Shown in pieces: positions 24,405-33,067 of a stretch of DNA of 64,000 nt. Source of the DNA: Thermaurantimonas sp046299575 (GTDB taxonomy: Bacteria > Bacteroidota > Bacteroidia > Flavobacteriales > Schleiferiaceae); assembly GCF_046299575.1 (NCBI RefSeq), contig NZ_JBKBHX010000004.1, forward strand, positions 1 through 64,000. The letters are read 5' to 3'. The notes under the pieces were generated by a model that saw only the letters and a list, made by a program, of their open reading frames with translations, was not told the origin of the DNA and made no database searches. Each line of letters opens with the position of its first letter. Position 1 is the stretch's first letter. The translations under genes were made by a program, and so were the position numbers.

Positions 24405-25958
24405 TCATTCGATTAAAGTTCCGTTTTCGTCATAAAAATGAAATTCCAAGAATTTATAACTATCTCTCGGAATCACAGTAAAAGACTTAAGTTTATTGTT
24501 CTTCTTCCACTTGTACGACAGTTTTTGCCAAGGCCAGAACCCTTGATTGATGTAAGCTGCTACAAAAGGATGAACATGCAGTTCTACCTTCTTTGGATTT
24601 TTGGTAGAAACAAGACCCTCGAGATTTTTCTCAATTTTGTCAATTATGGCAATGGGTGCTTCAATTTCAGAAGAGGTTTCTGGATTTTCTTCTTTAGTGT
24701 TAATGTTTAGCTCTGGGCGTACGCGTTGGCGAGTAATCTCGATGAGGCCGAATTTGCTTGGCGGCAAGATTTTGTGTTTAGCCCTGTCCTTAGCCATCTC
24801 TTCTTTTAGTTTTTCGTACAAGGCTTTTTTGTTTTCGCTGCGGTGCATGTCGATAAAATCGACTACTATAATGCCGCCCATATCTCTGAGCCTTAATTGC
24901 CGTGCCACCTCTTCAGCTGCTACCAGATTTACAGCCAGTGCATTGGCTTCTTGGTCCTCTTCGTTATTGGTGCGATTGCCACTGTTTACGTCGATTACAT
25001 GCATGGCCTCTGTGTGCTCTATGATTAAGTAAGCTCCTTTGCCGGCTGGCACTGAGCGCCCGAAAGAAGTCTTAATCTGCCGCTCAATACCGAAGTGATC
25101 GAACATTGGAATTTTGCCCTTGTAGAGCTTTACGAGCTCCTTTTTCTCAGGCTCAATGTCTTGAAGGTAATTGATGATCTCATTGTAGAAGTTTTCGTCG
25201 TCCACAATGATGTTTTCAAAAGAGTCGTTGAGCACATCGCGAAGCACAGAAGATACTATGTTTAGCTCCCTGAGCACTCTGCCCGGAGGTTTTACGCTGG
25301 GGATTCTTTTGTGCAACTGCCTCCAGCGACGTATCAAATTATCGAGATCAGCCTTTAATTCTTCTTTTGTTTTACCTTCGGCTACGGTACGCACTATGAT
25401 GCCAAAGCCTGGTGGACGTATAGCCGAAGCCTCCTCCACAAGGCGTTGCTTTTCTGCTTTATCTTTAATTTTTTGTGAAACAGATACCTTATCTGTAAAC
25501 GGCACTAGCACCAAAAAGCGGCCAGCAATCGAAATCTCAGAGCTAAGTCTGGGGCCTTTGGTTGAGATCGGTTCTTTAGCTATCTGAACAAGCACAAGCT
25601 GTCCGGGCTTCAGAACTTCTTCAATATTTCCGTCTTTATTAATGTCTTCTTCCCGTTCGAAGTCTGCCAGGTTCCATAGTTGGCGTCCGGTAAGAGTTCT
25701 TTTTAAAAATTTATTGAGTGACTGAAACTGTGGTCCAAGGTCGTGATAGTGCAAGAATGCGTCTTTTTCGTATCCTACTTCTACAAAAGCTGCATTAAGG
25801 CCGGGCACCAGCCTCATTACCTTGCCCAGATATATGTCACCTACGTTAAACTCTGTATCGTCCTTTTCGTTGTGAAGCTCAATGAGCTTTCCGTCACGCA
25901 TCAGAGCTATAGACAGGCTTCCATCGGCACGGGAGTGTATGTATAGATCAGTACTCAC
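24405..25958 (-). CDS. rng: Ribonuclease G/E family endoribonuclease
   Basis: 517 residues. An S1 RNA-binding domain (VGDIYLGKVMRLVPGLNAAFVEVGYEKDAFLHYHDL) is followed by the RNase H-like/catalytic region. The two catalytic Asp motifs are MHVIDVNSGNRT and IIVVDFIDMHR. The 5'-sensor segment and FGLIEITRQRVRPEL are present. The CPxCxG zinc-link motif that joins dimers in E. coli RNase E/G is not seen; this region reads NTKEENPETSSEIEAP. The enzyme cuts single-stranded AU-rich RNA during rRNA maturation and mRNA decay. It heads a Bacteroidota housekeeping cluster with HU and mutY. Confidence 0.92.
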   Translation of the reverse strand: MSTDLYIHSRADGSLSIALMRDGKLIELHNEKDDTEFNVGDIYLGKVMRLVPGLNAAFVEVGYEKDAFLHYHDLGPQFQSLNKFLKRTLTGRQLWNLADFEREEDINKDGNIEEVLKPGQLVLVQIAKEPISTKGPRLSSEISIAGRFLVLVPFTDKVSVSQKIKDKAEKQRLVEEASAIRPPGFGIIVRTVAEGKTKEELKADLDNLIRRWRQLHKRIPSVKPPGRVLRELNIVSSVLRDVLNDSFENIIVDDENFYNEIINYLQDIEPEKKELVKLYKGKIPMFDHFGIERQIKTSFGRSVPAGKGAYLIIEHTEAMHVIDVNSGNRTNNEEDQEANALAVNLVAAEEVARQLRLRDMGGIIVVDFIDMHRSENKKALYEKLKEEMAKDRAKHKILPPSKFGLIEITRQRVRPELNINTKEENPETSSEIEAPIAIIDKIEKNLEGLVSTKNPKKVELHVHPFVAAYINQGFWPWQKLSYKWKKNNKLKSFTVIPRDSYKFLEFHFYDENGTLIE

Positions 25959-26025
25959 TTTTTTAATGGTTTGAGATTTAATGAACTTTCTCCCAATGCT
26001 TTAATGCATTCGATAGAAACAGAAG

Positions 26026-26047
26026 ATGCCTGAACGAATTCAGGCAT
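26026..26047 (-). terminator. UUCG-loop hairpin after the bS22-like gene
   Basis: ATGCCTGAA / TTCAGGCAT form a 9-base stem. In the minus-strand transcript the loop is UUCG. It lies 32 bases after the small ribosomal protein stop; the T-run behind it is weak. Confidence 0.65.
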
Positions 26048-26079
26048 TTCTCGGTGATAGCTTGTTGATTAGCTCTGTT

Positions 26080-26172
26080 TTACTTCTTCTTCTTATGGCG
26101 ATTCTTTCTTAGTCTTTTCTTGCGCTTATGGGTCGCCATTTTGTGTCTTTTTCTCTTTTTTCCGCAGGGCAT
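26080..26172 (-). CDS. 30-residue basic ribosomal protein, AURKAIP1/COX24-domain (bS22/mS38-like)
   Basis: A 30-residue frame starting MPCGKKRKRHKMATHKRKKR and ending RKNRHKKKK, with 20 Lys/Arg. The pattern KRKRHKMxxHKRKKRLRKNRHK is the AURKAIP1/COX24 domain, seen in mitochondrial small-subunit protein mS38 and in the tiny bacterial protein bS22. Such proteins sit in the decoding region of the small subunit. It lies between rng and the TPR gene, with its own hairpin downstream. It is shorter than most gene-length cut-offs and easily missed. Confidence 0.85.
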   Translation of the reverse strand: MPCGKKRKRHKMATHKRKKRLRKNRHKKKK

Positions 26173-26193
26173 AATGGTGTTTTTTAAAAGTTT

Positions 26194-26685
26194 TTAAAAA
26201 TTTTTAAAATCTTGGACAAATTGTCCTTCAGGAAATTTTGCTAAGTACGATTTTTTTACTGTTTCGGCTGAATCGCTTTTTCCTACCTTTTGGAGGGCAT
26301 CGGCAAGTATTTTATAGGCTTCTTCAGTATCAGGCGCTATTTCGAGCACTTTGTTCATACGTTCTATAGCTCGATCGTATTGGCCGGTGCTAAACGAAAG
26401 CGCTCCAAGGGTAAAATTCGCTTTCAAGTGGTTGGGGTCAGTCTCAAGTACCTTTCTGATAGCCATGATGCTTTCCATCGGACTGCCCTCCCCTTTTTGA
26501 AGGTTTACTAATGCTTGATCGACTATCGCATCAAGCGAATCTTTTTCCTTAGAAGCCTGATTTTGAGCATCAGAGGTGGTCTTCTCTGTCGCTGGATATC
26601 TCGGCGCTAAATAAAGGAGAGCCGATGCTACTAATACTACCGCTAAGGAAATAAGCAGATTCTTTTGAGCCACAGTACAGTGCAA
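26194..26685 (-). CDS. Membrane-anchored tetratricopeptide repeat protein
   Basis: About 160 residues. An N-terminal membrane anchor (LLISLAVVLVASALLYLA) is followed by a low-complexity linker and two or three TPR units (SIMAIRKVLETDPNHLKANFTLGALSFSTGQYDRAIERMNKVLEIAPDTEEAYKILADALQ). The first possible codon is a TTG directly after the HU stop in the same frame; a GTG at 26673 giving VAQKNLLISL is an equally good start. TPR proteins scaffold complexes; the partner is unknown. Same strand as HU and probably co-transcribed. Confidence 0.78.
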   Translation of the reverse strand: MHCTVAQKNLLISLAVVLVASALLYLAPRYPATEKTTSDAQNQASKEKDSLDAIVDQALVNLQKGEGSPMESIMAIRKVLETDPNHLKANFTLGALSFSTGQYDRAIERMNKVLEIAPDTEEAYKILADALQKVGKSDSAETVKKSYLAKFPEGQFVQDFKNF

Positions 26686-26976
26686 TTACTTAGCGGGCAC
26701 TTTTTCCTTGATAGCTTCAACGAATACTTTAGCTGGCTTGAACGCCGGAATATTGTGCGCAGGAATGGTAATGGTGGTGTTTTGAGAGATATTTCTACCA
26801 GTCTTTTGGGCTCTTCTCTTAATAATGAAGCTACCGAAACCGCGAAGGAAAACCTCATTGCCTTGCTCCATAGCCTCTTTTATCTCCTTCATAAAAAGCT
26901 CAATCACAGCTTGCACATCATTTTTCTCCATTCCTGTTTTCTCAGAAATTTTGTTAACAAGGTCTGCTTTTGTCAT
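26686..26976 (-). CDS. HU/IHF-family DNA-binding protein
   Basis: 96 residues, the normal length. It begins MTKADLVNKISEKTG and has the core GNEVFLRGFGSFIIKRRAQKTGRNISQNTTITIPAHNIPAFKPAKVF, with the DNA-inserting beta-arm RNISQNTTITIPAHN and its Pro. It is a dimeric nucleoid protein that bends DNA. A -7 box lies 45 bases upstream. The position between mutY and rng is usual for Bacteroidota. Confidence 0.94.
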   Translation of the reverse strand: MTKADLVNKISEKTGMEKNDVQAVIELFMKEIKEAMEQGNEVFLRGFGSFIIKRRAQKTGRNISQNTTITIPAHNIPAFKPAKVFVEAIKEKVPAK

Positions 26977-27021
26977 ATTGCGTTGATTTTAATTTGGTTG
27001 CGTTTTTTGATTAAAGGGCTG

Positions 27022-27029
27022 CAAATATA
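27022..27029 (-). promoter_or_regulatory. -7 box TATATTTG for the HU gene
   Basis: The minus strand reads TATATTTG followed by C, a full TAnnTTTG match, 46 bases upstream of the HU ATG. Confidence 0.65.
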
Positions 27030-27087
27030 TGGCAGTCCGTGATTTAAAAAATGATTAATTTATTTTATTTCACCGCATTACAATAAG

Positions 27088-28131
27088 ATGACACCTTCGT
27101 TCGAAACCTTTCAATTCTTCGTATATCAGGTTGAAAATTGGTATAAAACACATTACAGACCCCTACCCTGGCGCGAAGAGCCAAGCCCTTATCACATATG
27201 GTTGGCTGAAATCATCTTTCAGCAGACGCGCATCGAACAAGGCATGGGTTACTATGTCCGGTTTGTCGAAAAATATCCAAATATTCAATTACTTGCATCA
27301 GCACCCGAAGATGAAATTCTGCGCATGTGGCAGGGACTTGGCTACTACTCACGCGCCCTTAACCTGCATAAGACGGCTAAAATCATAGCCAATAAAGGGG
27401 GGAATTTTCCAAACAATGTAGAAGAATTAAAAAAATTGCCCGGTATTGGCCCGTATACGGCCGGTGCCATTGCTTCCATAGCCTTCGGCAAGCGTTCCCC
27501 CTTGGTCGATGGAAACGTGCAAAGAGTTCTATCGCGATTTTTCGGAATTGATGCCCCTGTAAACGATTCGAAAAGTTTAGCTCACTTTTACACCCTTGCA
27601 GATCAACTCGTTAAAATCTGTGAAAACCCATCGTACTTTAATCAAGGTTTAATGGATTTGGGCTCGCTCATCTGTAAACCTTCAAAACCAAAATGCATCG
27701 AATGCCCCCTTGCGTCAATGTGCTATGCAGAAGCCAGACAACTGACGGATGTTTTACCAGTGAGAAAATCGGCACCCAAAAAAACAAACCGATACATGTT
27801 GTACGGCTTTTATGACAATAATGGAATAATAGCCGTTCAAAAAAGAGGTGCTAACGACATCTGGAAAAACCTGTATCAGCTGCCGCTACTGCTCGACACC
27901 TTTGACGAAAAAATCGCTATGGATTTCGTAAACACACACCTAAAAAAACTCAATCCATTCAATATCAAACATATATTATCTCATCAAGTTTTGCACATTC
28001 GGATTTTTACTTTACAAAAATTGCCTTTGATAGAAGAATCTGACACCTTCATATTTATGCCTAAAGATGAACTCAGCGATTTGGGATTTCCCGTTCCGTT
28101 TCAAAAATTTTTTTCAAAAATATCCGAATAA
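27088..28131 (+). CDS. mutY: A/G-specific adenine glycosylase MutY
   Basis: 347 residues. It removes adenine mispaired with 8-oxoguanine. The catalytic Glu is in WLAEIIFQQTRIEQG. The helix-hairpin-helix is LKKLPGIGPYTAGAIASIAF, followed by the catalytic Asp in LVDGNVQRVLSRFF. The [4Fe-4S] cluster is C-x6-C-x2-C-x5-C in ICKPSKPKCIECPLASMC. The C-terminal MutT-like domain for 8-oxoG recognition is present (RYMLYGFYDNNGIIAVQKRG). Divergent from HU and followed by ssb 47 bases later. Confidence 0.95.
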   Translation: MTPSFETFQFFVYQVENWYKTHYRPLPWREEPSPYHIWLAEIIFQQTRIEQGMGYYVRFVEKYPNIQLLASAPEDEILRMWQGLGYYSRALNLHKTAKIIANKGGNFPNNVEELKKLPGIGPYTAGAIASIAFGKRSPLVDGNVQRVLSRFFGIDAPVNDSKSLAHFYTLADQLVKICENPSYFNQGLMDLGSLICKPSKPKCIECPLASMCYAEARQLTDVLPVRKSAPKKTNRYMLYGFYDNNGIIAVQKRGANDIWKNLYQLPLLLDTFDEKIAMDFVNTHLKKLNPFNIKHILSHQVLHIRIFTLQKLPLIEESDTFIFMPKDELSDLGFPVPFQKFFSKISE

Positions 28132-28178
28132 ATAAGTTTTAACTATATTCGCACTTATAACAAAAATTTATTAGAAAT

Positions 28179-28634
28179 ATGTCAGGTTCTCTTAACAAAG
28201 TGATGATTATCGGTAACTTAGGTGCTGACCCTGAGTATAAAACGCTCGAGAATAACGCTACTGTGGCCAGACTGCGCATAGCTACTACAGAAAGCTATGT
28301 AAAAGACGGACAAAAAGTAGAAAATACCGAGTGGCACACCGTGAATCTTTGGAGAAATCTCGCTGACACAGCTCATAAATACCTAAAAAAAGGCGATAAA
28401 GTCTACATAGAAGGCAAACTGAAAACCCGCTCTTGGGAAGAAAATGGACAAAAGAGATTCTCCACTGAAATCGAGGGATTAAGCATGGTAATGCTCGGCT
28501 CGCCGAGATCAGTTGTTGCTCAATCATCACCTGCTGCTCAATCTATTCAGTCAGAGGCCCCGGAGGTAACAGAAATTAAACAAGACAACACTACTTTTGC
28601 CTCAGAGCCGGAGAATGATGATTTGCCCTTCTAA
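28179..28634 (+). CDS. ssb: Single-stranded DNA-binding protein
   Basis: 151 residues. The OB fold starts SLNKVMIIGNLGADPEYKTLENNATVARLRIATTES and includes WHTVNLWRNLADTAHKYLKKGDKVYIEGKL. A Gln/Ser/Ala-rich linker leads to the acidic tip ENDDLPF that recruits repair and replication partners. A one-mismatch -7 box (TATATTCG, 28144-28151) lies 27 bases upstream. mutY-ssb-gldE-gldD is a recurrent order in Bacteroidota. Confidence 0.95.
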   Translation: MSGSLNKVMIIGNLGADPEYKTLENNATVARLRIATTESYVKDGQKVENTEWHTVNLWRNLADTAHKYLKKGDKVYIEGKLKTRSWEENGQKRFSTEIEGLSMVMLGSPRSVVAQSSPAAQSIQSEAPEVTEIKQDNTTFASEPENDDLPF

Positions 28635-28679
28635 TGGCAGTCTATAATCCGGCAGAATTTTAACCTAAATTCAAACCGT

Positions 28680-29996
28680 TTGGACGCAGATCCGGACCCG
28701 TACCTTCAGGCAATCGTTCTATTTAAAGGAATCACACCAGCTCTGTTGATTCCTCTATTCATATTGTTACTACTGCTCGCAGTTTCTGCTTTGTTTTCAT
28801 CGGCAGAAGTTGCTATATTTTCTTTGAAAATCAACGATTTAGAAAGTTTAAAAGTCTATAATAAAGCTCTTGCCTCGAAGCTCTACAAAATTTACGACGA
28901 CAAGAAAAAAACTCTGGCAACCATACTTATCGGCAACAATCTGGTAAACGTCAGCATTGTTATTCTCAGTACATACTTGTCAGATGAATTATTCGACTTT
29001 CAGGGGAACGAAAATGTAAAGTTGCTCTTCGAATTGTTTACAATCACGTCAGCGATACTGATTTTTGGAGAAATAGTGCCAAAAATTTTGGCTACAAAGT
29101 TTAAAGTTCAGCTTAGCCAAAATCTCATCGGACCTATTCAATTTTTCACATTTGTATTCAAACCAGTTATTTATGTGTTGTTGAAAATTTCTGATTTTTT
29201 AGACAACTATTTTAAACGCAAATACACTGAAAAAATTTCGGTTGATGACCTGACACAAGCTCTTGAAATCACTTCAGCTGATGCTGAACCGACAGAAACT
29301 TCTCTCTATCAAGAGATTGTGCGATTTGGCACCATTACAGTAAAACAAGTAATGACACCACGCATGGACATTTGCGGGGTTTCATGTTCTTCATCATTTG
29401 CCGATGTACTCAGAGAAATACGTAATACCGGCTACTCTCGCCTGCCTGTGTACGAAAATGACCTGGACCATATCACAGGCATCCTCTACATCAAAGACAT
29501 TCTGCTGCACATAGACAAAGAGGATTTTGACTGGAAATCGAAAATACGACCCGCCTACTTTGTACCTGAGTCGAAAAAAATAGATGACCTACTTCAAGAA
29601 TTTCGACAAAAGAAAATCCATATAGCCATTGTAATCGACGAGTATGGTGGCACGTCTGGCTTAGTGACTTTAGAAGATGTGATTGAGGAAGTGGTAGGTG
29701 AAATCAACGATGAATTTGACATGGAATCACCTGTATACACCCAAATCGACGAAAATAATTACATCTTCGAAGGTAAGACAGGTATCAGCGAATTCTGTAA
29801 AATCATGAATGTGGATGACGAAATGTTTGACGACGTGAAAGGTGATGCCGAAACATTGGGTGGCTTAATCCTCGAAATTGTCGGAAATACACCTTCCATC
29901 AACCAAGAAATCGAATTCATGCCATTCACCTTTAAAGTAGAAAGTTTTGAAAAAAGGCGAATCCGAAGGGTGAAGGTCACAAAACACACAGAATGA
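28680..29996 (+). CDS. gldE: Gliding motility-associated protein GldE (DUF21-CBS-CorC)
   Basis: 438 residues. An N-terminal DUF21 membrane domain has hydrophobic segments near residues 17-40, 85-105 and 110-130. Two CBS domains follow (VKQVMTPRMDICGVSC; IAIVIDEYGGTSGLVTLEDVIEEVVGEI), then a C-terminal CorC/HlyC domain (YIFEGKTGISEFCKIMN...ETLGGLILEIVGNTP). The family resembles CNNM/CorC magnesium transporters; GldE supports gliding with GldD. The only available start is TTG at 28680. The stop overlaps gldD by 4 bases. Confidence 0.9.
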   Translation: MDADPDPYLQAIVLFKGITPALLIPLFILLLLLAVSALFSSAEVAIFSLKINDLESLKVYNKALASKLYKIYDDKKKTLATILIGNNLVNVSIVILSTYLSDELFDFQGNENVKLLFELFTITSAILIFGEIVPKILATKFKVQLSQNLIGPIQFFTFVFKPVIYVLLKISDFLDNYFKRKYTEKISVDDLTQALEITSADAEPTETSLYQEIVRFGTITVKQVMTPRMDICGVSCSSSFADVLREIRNTGYSRLPVYENDLDHITGILYIKDILLHIDKEDFDWKSKIRPAYFVPESKKIDDLLQEFRQKKIHIAIVIDEYGGTSGLVTLEDVIEEVVGEINDEFDMESPVYTQIDENNYIFEGKTGISEFCKIMNVDDEMFDDVKGDAETLGGLILEIVGNTPSINQEIEFMPFTFKVESFEKRRIRRVKVTKHTE

Positions 29997-30553
29997 AAAA
30001 GTTATTGAAAATTTACGTATTCATTTTGATTCTTTTAGGGTGCACAGAAGTGTATAAGCCCAAACCGACTGGCTACTTCCGAATTTCTCTACCAGACACG
30101 ATTTACCAAGAATACGACAATATGCTATGCCCATATACCTTCGAATACAATCAGTCGGCCACAATTAAGGCTAAACAAAATCAACCCTGTTGGGAAGATA
30201 TTGAATTCAAAAGCATTCATGGGGTTATACAGCTCACTTACAAACCTGTAAAGTCAAATCTCGACACGCTGCTGCGAGATGCAAAGGAATTTGCCTTTAA
30301 ACATGGTGTAAAAGCTGATGGAATTTCTGAAACGCTTTACATTGATACTGCAAGGCGCATATTTGGAATATTTTATGAAATTTATGGAAATACAGCTACA
30401 AACTATCAATTTTTTGTAACCGACAGTACAAGGCATTTTCTACGAGGTACAGCTTATGTGCACTCGCAGCCGAACATCGACAGCACAGGGCCTGTTACAC
30501 ATTTTTTAGGGAACGAAATACGTCACATCGTCGAGACCTTAAGGTGGAAGTAA
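29993..30553 (+). CDS. gldD: Gliding motility lipoprotein GldD
   Basis: 186 residues. A lipoprotein signal (KIYVFILILLGC, lipobox LLGC) is followed by PKPTGYFRISLPDTIYQEY, the usual GldD opening, and YDNMLCPYTFEYNQSA. It is anchored in the envelope and is required for gliding and T9SS-dependent secretion in Flavobacterium. It overlaps gldE by ATGA and the downstream DUF2007 gene by 10 bases, indicating one operon. Confidence 0.92.
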   Translation: MKKLLKIYVFILILLGCTEVYKPKPTGYFRISLPDTIYQEYDNMLCPYTFEYNQSATIKAKQNQPCWEDIEFKSIHGVIQLTYKPVKSNLDTLLRDAKEFAFKHGVKADGISETLYIDTARRIFGIFYEIYGNTATNYQFFVTDSTRHFLRGTAYVHSQPNIDSTGPVTHFLGNEIRHIVETLRWK

Positions 30554-30777
30554 AAGGAATTGAAAATCAATGGATGCATCTAGCCAGTGTCGGCTCACAT
30601 TCTGAAGCTTTGGTGATTTGTTCGAAGCTGGAAAGTGCCGGGATTAAAACCTATATCAAAGACCAATACGTGAATACTTTGTTAGGCCCTGGAGTAAGTG
30701 GCTTTAAAATAGATATTTACGTATTGTTGCAAGATTATGAAAAAGCTCTCGACATTTACTACGACGAAGTAAGTTAG
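30544..30777 (+). CDS. DUF2007 (putative signal-transducing protein) family
   Basis: 77 residues. HLASVGSHSEALVICSKLESAGIKTYIKDQ followed by VSGFKIDIYVLLQDYEKALDIY is the DUF2007 fold, a small GlnB-like ferredoxin fold with the aliphatic 'a.vc..Le..gi.t.i.de' pattern. It starts with GTG inside the end of gldD (10-base overlap) and is translationally coupled. Function unknown. Confidence 0.78.
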   Translation: MEVKGIENQWMHLASVGSHSEALVICSKLESAGIKTYIKDQYVNTLLGPGVSGFKIDIYVLLQDYEKALDIYYDEVS

Positions 30778-30788
30778 CTTTTTTCGCT

Positions 30789-31850
30789 CTATTTAGGTAA
30801 ATTTGGATGTTCTATCTTTTCAAAATAACCGCCATACACGGATTGACGAACACCCTCTTCGCGGTAAAATCCTCCGGGAAAACCAAGATCAATGGCTGAT
30901 ATGGCATTTAAGTGTTGAACATCTTCTGGCTCGAGCGTAAAATCAACAACCATTAAATTTTCATTCAGCTGAGAAACCTTTGTAGCACCTACAATGGGGA
31001 TGGATTTAAATGGCTGTTGCATGATCCAGCGCAGTGCTACTGCACCGGGTGGCACCTTGTAGCGATTAGCAATGCTCACTACCTCACGAGTAATGGCCTC
31101 AGCCTGAGCACTCAGTCGCTTGCTGTTTTCTGGCAATCTGCCTTTTTCACCTCTTAAATATTTGCCTGTAAGTGCACCACCGGCTAAAGGTGCCCATGGA
31201 GTAACGGTTAGGCCAAGCTCCTGAGCCATTGGGATTAACTCCCGCTCAGGTGTGCGCTGCAGCAGGCTGTATTCCACCTGAAGGGCCACAAACTGAGCCC
31301 ATCCTCTTAGCTCCGCAATCGTTTGAGCACGACTTACCACCCATGCCGGTGTATCGCTTATAGCTATATAGTGCACCAGCCCTCGAGAAACCACATCGTC
31401 AAATGCACGCATCACCTCATCAATAGGCGTAAGGTGATCCCAAATGTGTAGGTATAAAATGTCAATGTAGTCCGTTTTAAGCCGTTTAAGGCTCTCAGTA
31501 AGGCTTCTTAACAGATTCTTTCGATTATTTCCGGTGCCGTTTAAATTGCCTTTTTGCCCATCGAGTACGGCTTTAATGCCCGGCCTTGTATCGGCTAAGG
31601 TATATTTTGTAGCAATCACAAAAGAATCGCGATCAGCCTGGATAAATTCTCCAATGATTTTCTCACTGGTACCATCAGTATATAAATTGGCTGTATCGAT
31701 AAAATTGCCTCCAGCATTGGCAAATGTTTCAAGCAGCTCAAAAGAAGTTTGCCGGTCAGCACCCCAATTCCAATCCTGGCCTAAGCCCATGGCGCCAAAG
31801 CAAACCTCTGAAACTTTGAGTCCTGAACGACCTAAAGTGACGTACTTCAT
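30789..31850 (-). CDS. Aldo/keto reductase
   Basis: 353 residues, a TIM barrel. Catalytic tetrad candidates: Asp and Tyr in NFIDTANLYTDGTSE, Lys in FVIATKYTLAD and His in ILYLHIWDHLT. The NADPH-binding end shows LRWIMQQPFKSIPIVGATKVSQLNENL. It probably reduces a small aldehyde or ketone in the cytoplasm; the closest characterised sub-groups are the YajO/Tas-like reductases. Its start overlaps the hflX stop as ATGA. Confidence 0.9.
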   Translation of the reverse strand: MKYVTLGRSGLKVSEVCFGAMGLGQDWNWGADRQTSFELLETFANAGGNFIDTANLYTDGTSEKIIGEFIQADRDSFVIATKYTLADTRPGIKAVLDGQKGNLNGTGNNRKNLLRSLTESLKRLKTDYIDILYLHIWDHLTPIDEVMRAFDDVVSRGLVHYIAISDTPAWVVSRAQTIAELRGWAQFVALQVEYSLLQRTPERELIPMAQELGLTVTPWAPLAGGALTGKYLRGEKGRLPENSKRLSAQAEAITREVVSIANRYKVPPGAVALRWIMQQPFKSIPIVGATKVSQLNENLMVVDFTLEPEDVQHLNAISAIDLGFPGGFYREEGVRQSVYGGYFEKIEHPNLPK

Positions 31851-33067
31851 TCTTCAGATAAGTTTTCGGATAGATTCAAATGTGAATACGGATATCGTTT
31901 ATCCCTAATTTTACGCACCTCCCGATACAAAAGTTCTCGAAGCGTATCGATATTAAGTTTCTTTTGGGCGGAAATAAAAACACAGTCGCCATGCGTTTTA
32001 GCCATCCAGGTTTGTTGCCATTCGTCTATGGTGAATTGATCAGGCCTCAGTGGTGTAAGGTCATGTGGATCGCGTTCTGAGGGCTTATACAAGTCTATTT
32101 TGTTGAATACCATTATTACTTTTTTCTCTTCACCGCCGAGAATTTCTTTAATTGTGTTATTTACAGTGATTATTTGGTCTTCGAAGGCCGGATGAGAAAT
32201 ATCTACCACATGAAGTAAGATGTCAGATTCGCGTACTTCATCGAGGGTTGATTTAAAAGATTCAACCAGCTGAGTGGGCAGTTTACGGATAAATCCAACG
32301 GTGTCACTGAGCAAAAAACTTACATCTTGCAACACAACCTTGCGAACTGTGGTATCTAATGTGGCAAAAAGTTTATTTTCAGCAAATACGTTGGCTTTCG
32401 CCAGAAGATTCATAAGGGTCGATTTACCCACATTGGTATAACCGACCAGTGCCACGCGCACCATTTCTACCCTATGCTTGCGCTGGGTAGCCATTTGGCG
32501 ATCGATCTTTTGGAGCTTATTCTTGAGCAGAGCAATTTTTTGCTGTATGATTCTTCTGTCGGTTTCAATCTGCGTTTCACCCGGACCCCTAAGGCCGATT
32601 CCCCCTTTTTGGCGTTCCAAGTGTGTCCACATGCGCGTAAGGCGTGGCAAGAGATACTCGTACTGCGCCAGTTCTACTTGTGTACGGGCGTGCGCTGTGC
32701 GCGCACGAGTGGCAAAAATGTCGAGTATTAAATTCGTACGGTCGAGAATTTTTACATTTAACGCCTTTTCTAAATTTCGAATTTGCGTAGCACTTAATTC
32801 ATCGTCGAAAATTACAAGGTTACACTCGTGAGCATTTACTTTTTCAGCCAATTCTTCGAGTTTACCAGTACCTATATATGTAGCCGGATTAGGATGCGGT
32901 AGTTTTTGAGTTACAACATCCACTACATCGGCACCAGCAGTATCAGCCAAAAAACGAAGCTCTTCGAGATACTCTTGTGTCTTTTCGTCTGATTGACCAG
33001 CTACACTAACGCCTACAAGGATAGCCTTCTCACGAACTTGGGCAGTTCGTAACTTTTTTTCAATCAT
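31847..33067 (-). CDS. hflX: Ribosome-associated GTPase HflX
   Basis: 406 residues. The N-terminal HflX domain has EELRFLADTAGADVVDVVTQKL, YIGTGKLEELAEKV and FDDELSATQIRNLEKAL. It continues with the long coiled coil (GGIGLRGPGETQIETDRRIIQQKIALLK) and the G domain: G1 VGYTNVGKSTLMN, G2 ATLDTTVR, G3 DTVGFIRKLP, G4 VFNKID, G5 FISAQ. HflX splits stalled or damaged ribosomes, particularly after heat stress. It overlaps genes on both sides by 4 bases. Confidence 0.95.
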   Translation of the reverse strand: MIEKKLRTAQVREKAILVGVSVAGQSDEKTQEYLEELRFLADTAGADVVDVVTQKLPHPNPATYIGTGKLEELAEKVNAHECNLVIFDDELSATQIRNLEKALNVKILDRTNLILDIFATRARTAHARTQVELAQYEYLLPRLTRMWTHLERQKGGIGLRGPGETQIETDRRIIQQKIALLKNKLQKIDRQMATQRKHRVEMVRVALVGYTNVGKSTLMNLLAKANVFAENKLFATLDTTVRKVVLQDVSFLLSDTVGFIRKLPTQLVESFKSTLDEVRESDILLHVVDISHPAFEDQIITVNNTIKEILGGEEKKVIMVFNKIDLYKPSERDPHDLTPLRPDQFTIDEWQQTWMAKTHGDCVFISAQKKLNIDTLRELLYREVRKIRDKRYPYSHLNLSENLSEE

